64,000 nucleotides of DNA from positions 54,074,639 through 54,138,638 of the forward strand of contig NC_089220.1 of NCBI RefSeq assembly GCF_963924675.1, written 5' to 3'. A program made the position numbers and the translations under genes. This DNA is from Phocoena phocoena. Taxonomy: Eukaryota > Chordata > Mammalia > Artiodactyla > Phocoenidae. This document shows, one piece after another, positions 59,545 through 64,000 of the stretch. Within the stretch, counting starts at the first letter, position 1, and each line of letters begins with the position of its first letter. Below the pieces are notes generated by a model, which saw only the letters and a program-made list of their open reading frames with translations, did not search any database and was not told where the DNA came from.

Positions 59545-59811
59545 AAGCTATAATTGTTAAAGTGTGGGATTTCCAAACAGATAAATTGAACAGAATAGTT
59601 TTAAGCAGGGGAGTGACATAATAGATTTGCATTTTTAAAGAGAATGTGGAGAACAGATTAGAAAAGGGCATGAGTGGACACTGGGGTAACACTTTTTAAG
59701 CTTTTGTAGTAATCCAAGGAGGAAGTAATAAGGGCTTGAGCAATGGAAATGGCAGAGGGAATGGAGATAAATGTACATATCCAAGAGATAATTTAAAAAT
59801 TAGAATCATCA

Positions 59812-59936
59812 GGTATTCCCTGGTGTTCCAGTGGTTAGGACTCAGAGCTCGGAGCTTTCACGGACAGGGCCCAGGTTCAGGGAACTAAGATCCTGCAAGC
59901 CATGCAGTTCGGCAAAAAAAAAAAAAAAAAAAAAAA
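59812..59936 (+). mobile_element. CHR-type SINE, short form
   Basis: Starts GGTATTCCCTGGTGTTCCAG, lacks a proper B box (GGCCCAGGTTCAGGGAAC has a deletion there) and ends in a run of about 22 A. TSD TAGAATCATCA at 59801-59811 and 59937-59947 (11 of 11). Confidence 0.93.
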
Positions 59937-60833
59937 TAGAATCATCATAATTTGCTAGTTGATGAGATGATGGAGGTAAGAGACAGGAAAGAGGTGATAA
60001 CGGTGGGGACCTTCCTAAATTCACCACCTGGTGGATAATGGAGCCATGCACAGAGATTAGAAACATAATAGGGGTAGAAAGTTTGGAAGGAAGATCTTGA
60101 ATAGGGTTTTGAGATATTTTAATGTAAGATAACTGTATAAGAAACAAATAGAGATAATGTGGTTGTTGGGTTTGAGTTAAGAGAGACTTGTAGCCTGGGA
60201 ATATAGATTTGAGGGTCAGCAACATATAGGTAATTCTTAAAGCCATGATAATGCTGAAGAGCACCCAAAAGAATGTGTAGAATGAGAAAAGATGGATGAC
60301 AAAGCTTTGAGGATTACCTAAAGAATGATAAAGATTGGTCAAAGGAGACTGAGAAGGAGCAAGACAGAGAAACTGGATAAAAAATGGAAGAGTGATGTTT
60401 CAGAGCAACTAGGGGAAGAGAGATTTTTCAGAAAGGAGTGAGTGGGACAATGGGTCAACAGTGTCAAATGTTACTGATAGGTCAAGTAAAAATAAAAAGA
60501 ACTGAAAAATGTCCATTGGATTCAGCAACAAGGAAGTCAGGACCTTGACAAGAGTAGTTTAATGAAATGAAAGGATGCTATCTGGCAAGAGATGGAGAAG
60601 TGAATGCAAGTGAGGGAACAGTAGCAGGAAATGTAGACAATAGTTTTTCAAGAGTTTCAGATATAAAGAGGAGAAAAAGGAAGAAAAAAAGGCAAGATTA
60701 GAAGAAGTTGCACATTACAGGGAGGTTTTATTGGATATGATTGTTTAGTTGTTTGGTTAGTTTTTTATTGGTGGTGGTTTCGTTTGTTTTAAATGGGAGA
60801 AAATTGAATATGTTTAAATGCTTATGGAAAGGT

Positions 60834-61379
60834 ATGGTAGCCAGCCACCAAGATGATCCAAATAATTCCTGCATCCTGATATTCATATAGGGTCTTCTAC
60901 ATACACATTGAATAGTACAGATCTGTGTAAGTAATAGGAGAGTATGGAAATACTGGTGTGTGACTCCTAAAACTAAATGATAAAAGACACTGTGACTTTG
61001 CCTTGCTCTCTTGAATCACTAGCTCTGGAAGAATCCAGATGTCATGTTTTGAGGACGCTCAAGCAGCCCTATGGAGAGGTCCATGTGGCAAGGAACACTC
61101 ATCCTTCTTATAGCTGGCAAGGAACTGAGGCTCCTGCCAATAGCCATGTAAGTGAGCCATCTTAGAATAGATTTTTCCAGCCCCAATCAAGCTTTCAGAT
61201 GACTGTCAACTGAGGCTGACATCTTGACTGCAACCTCATGAGAAATTCTGAGCCAAAATCATTGCATTTAGCCACTCCCAGATTCCTGACCGACAATAAC
61301 TGTGTGATAATAAATGTATGTTGTTTTAAGCTGGCAAACTGTTAAGTGACAACAGATAACTAATACAGAACTAATACAG
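60834..61379 (+). mobile_element. MLT1-type MaLR solo LTR
   Basis: TGGTAGCCAGCCACCAAGAT at the start, GGCAAGGAACTGAGGCTCCT in the middle, GTGATAATAAATGTATGTTG (poly(A) signal) and AGATAACTAATACAG at the end. A 5-bp duplication AAGGT flanks it (60829-60833 and 61380-61384). Near full length. The 62-codon frame is LTR-derived. Confidence 0.88.
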
Positions 61380-61960
61380 AAGGTTATAGTATTAAACAGG
61401 AGAGGTTTAAAAATATAAAAGAAGGAAGAGATCATTGACATGCAAGATATAGAGGTAGAAGACAGTGTTTCCTACGTGAAAAGACCAGCTTCACATAGGA
61501 GAAATGATGCCTCTTTCACTTCACAGGAAGGAAATAAAAGGACGGCTATATGAACTCAAGCTGTTGGTCAGTGGCAGGGAATGAGGAAGCACGCATCTGA
61601 TGTTCTCAGTTTTCTCTGATAAGAAGAAAATGGGGTTATCTGTTAAGAGTGATGAACAGGTAGGGAAGTTTAAAGTTTGAAGAGGATAGGAAATTTTATG
61701 TAGCTGCTGTGGAGAATTGAAAAGAGGTGACTAAGGAAATATAGAAGGATTTCTCAAAAGCATTGAGAGCCCAGCCGCTGTCAGAGATCATGAATTTTTT
61801 ATGTAACCAATCTGTGAATTTTCTCCAAAATAGAGGTGAGCTACAGGAGTGCCTTTTGGCAAAGTCTCACAGGGCAGCTTTGGATCACAGTTCAAATTGA
61901 GATAAAGTTGCCTGTTCTATGGTCTAATCACAGCTTGATGTTTAAAAATGGCAGGTGTGA

Positions 61961-64000
61961 TTGAAGAGAAGTCCAGTGCTTTACATTTGAAAGAGATGGG
62001 AAAACTGCGTGGCTAAGGAAATTAATCAAACCCCCCAACCACTGTTGTACAGACCTATGGCTATTTAAATAGCTTTTTTAAAAGGTCCACCAATCTTATA
62101 GTATAGGAAATTATTAGAAATATTTTCTGGGTATTGTTAATGATTTATTATTTCTCACTTTTCCATATAAATACCTTTCCCTTCTCTTCTAGCCTTTTCT
62201 ATTCCTTTAATATGCAATTATTAATAGAGTCTAAAGGAACTCTCTAAAATATAAGCCAAAATTACCTCCCTTCATGCTTACATGTGATAAACTGCATTCT
62301 TCAGAATTGGTCCATCAGATATGTTTTACCCATTGAACAAAACATATACATAAACTTAATCTAACAAACAATTTGAGAAATAATTGCTATGATTTAACCT
62401 ACAAAGTAAACTTTTCTCCCTAAAAAAAATACCTCATTGGAATTCAAATAGCAGAGTCATAGTATACAAACCAACTTCATTCTAACTAGTTCTAGTTTGC
62501 CTCTTTAGATACTTTTTTTAAATTCCAAGATAAACCAGGCTTAGAAACATTTATACAATCCCACCATGTATTAGGCGACCAATAAGCCATGATACCCTAA
62601 ATATGAATGCAGCTCCCGTGTATTAATCATATTCATTAAAGGATAAAATATTTCATACAAATAAAAGTTTTTAGGCCGCAAGGTATAAAATGCAATATTT
62701 TCCAGCCATGACTATTTTTAAAGAGGCATATTTCTGAAAATACCTTGGGCTTCATTTCAGTAAACAATAACACACACTAATGCAAACAGATACACTGCCA
62801 AGTCATTATTCTCATACTTATTAAGGCAAATAGGCAGCACCACAGACAAACCTGAAGCACTGTAAATAACGAGTGTTAAACTGAACCTAATGAATGATTC
62901 ATAAAACCTAATTCTTCCAGTTTATTTGGCACTTCTCTCACAGCCAGCTGAAACAATGCAGAATGATTACAAAGATGTATCATCTGTACTGCTAGGGCAT
63001 ACGCCTTATCTATTAAGCTAGCTCATTTATTTAAAAAATCATCACCATCTCATGGCTACTTTGCATTCTAAATGTTTGCTTTTGTAGGATAACGTGATGC
63101 AAATGTGCCTTTCTGGAGTTTAAAAATGAGATAATGTCCAGAGGATGTCTGCTTCACACTTGAGACCTGATTTACGGGTGAAGTGGAGCTTCAAGAGTAA
63201 AATGGCATAGGCTGTGACTCTCCGAGGCACTGTATTGCATTCCTGGTCCAGCACTTTACTAACATGAAGGACTAGAATATCATCAAAAGGATCCTGGAGC
63301 TAAGTAAGCTGAAACACTGGTTCTATTTCTGGATCTGCCATGGCTTGATTTGACCTCAGTCATGTAAAAAAACTTCAGACGTCTAGACTCTCTTCCCTTA
63401 CTTTATCACATTAAGAGTATGGACTGGAATAACTGTGAGGTTCCTTCCATTCTTCATATTCAGCAATCTACATCACCAACAAACTAATATACCAGCTTCC
63501 AACCATATTCTACTAGATTATAAGAATCACGAAGGCAGAACTAGGTCTGCTTTGTTCACCGGTGTATCCTCAGCACTTGGAAAGTGCCTGATCCATCGGA
63601 GTATTTCAATAAATACTTATTAAATAAACAAATGGGCCTATTCCAATTGAGAAACACAGTATTAATCATAAGTTTGTTTCCTCCTTCACCCAATATTTGA
63701 TACAGCAAAAGTTTGGGATAGCCAAATCCCCAAATTATTGATAGCAGCTAAAGATAAGAGAATTATTACATTCAGCAGCAAACACAGCATTTGGTTTTCT
63801 CACCAAACTACCGGAGCAACATATTTTCCAAAGTCTATTATGGAGTAATGATTGGAATATGTTTTTCTATTACTCAGTGTAGCTAGGTTTAGGACTAGCA
63901 TTCTGATTAATCAATGGGCTCTCATTTTCTATAGTAATCCTATTGTAAAGGAAAAAAACCTCTCCCTCCCCCAATACACACATATAAACACATATGCACA
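61961..64000. other. Repeat-poor AT-rich DNA, possible conserved non-coding block
   Basis: No transposon I recognise in about 2 kb and no gene. It holds a perfect octamer ATGCAAAT at 63097-63104 and several AT-rich homeobox-type words between 62550 and 63130. The 62-codon frame at 63435 overlaps a possible L2 3'-end remnant near 63540-63630 (CAGCACTTGG, AATAAATACTTATTAAAT). Confidence 0.45.

Larger units (their letters stand above)
59545..61960 (-). mobile_element. Long L2 LINE fragment, antisense, twice interrupted
   Basis: Reversed L2 words run in order: AAGCAGGGGAGTGACATAAT, GTAGTAATCCAAGGAGGAAG, ACTGATAGGTCAAGTAAAAA, TGACAAGAGTAGTTTAATG; after the MLT1 LTR, TTCTCAGTTTTCTCTGATAA, AGAGATCATGAATTTTTTAT and ACCAATCTGTGAATTTTCTCC. 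About 1.7 kb of L2 once a SINE (59812-59936) and an LTR (60834-61379) are removed. The 166-codon minus-strand frame (59842-60342) is L2 plus SINE, not a gene. Confidence 0.7.

Noticed and set aside
59842..60342. 166-codon minus-strand frame
   Set aside because: It lies in antisense L2 plus the SINE at 59812-59936; the Phe run is the SINE A tail.

Overview
ORGANISM. The window is mammalian nuclear DNA, almost certainly from a cetartiodactyl and most probably a cetacean. Ten insertions belong to the tRNA-derived CHR-type SINE family of whales, hippos and ruminants, and most have target-site duplications (TSDs). The LINE-1 copies are of cetartiodactyl type. The background is old mammalian repeats: L2, MIR, MLT1/MLT2 LTRs, MER5A, MER2 and a Tigger-like element. 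No bacterial-style operons, rRNA or functional tRNA genes were seen. Family names come from pattern recognition by eye, not from a database search. CONTENT. I recognise no protein-coding exon of a host gene. The reading frames of 60-190 codons outside LINE-1 look like chance frames in AT-rich DNA or frames inside repeats. The window reads as intergenic or deep-intronic DNA built from layered transposon insertions. LAYOUT. 1-1.9 kb: a decayed retrovirus-like fragment on the minus strand (LTR end, tRNA-Arg-like primer-binding site, repeated leader). 1.9-10.9 kb: mostly unassigned AT-rich DNA with two L2 pieces and a perfect CTCF-core match at 3762-3775. 10.9-15.8 kb: MER5A, LTRs (an MLT2 inside an MLT1) and an antisense L2. 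15.8-28.5 kb: SINEs, a long run of L2 and MIR, and two MLT1 LTRs. 28.5-31.9 kb: mostly unassigned. 31.9-38.4 kb: a nested locus. A 271-bp polyadenylated retrocopy with 14-bp TSDs was split by a near full-length minus-strand L1 with 13-bp TSDs, and that L1 was later hit by a SINE with 11-bp TSDs. 38.4-41.3 kb: unassigned. 41.3-46.6 kb: an older plus-strand L1 lacking its 5' UTR, with its own TSD and SINE insertion. 46.6-64 kb: a Tigger-like element, an L1 3' end, MER2 split by a SINE, MIR and L2 fragments, an L1/SINE chimera at 58.05-58.35 kb, a long antisense L2 split by an MLT1 LTR and a SINE, and a repeat-poor tail that may be conserved non-coding DNA. HOW IT FITS TOGETHER. There is no pathway here; the information is chronological. 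Nesting gives a relative order: L2/MIR first, then MLT1, MLT2, Tigger-like and MER2 elements, then older L1, younger L1, and CHR SINEs last. The most interesting items are the split retrocopy, a splice-like junction in the young L1 5' UTR, the L1/SINE chimera and the CTCF-like site.
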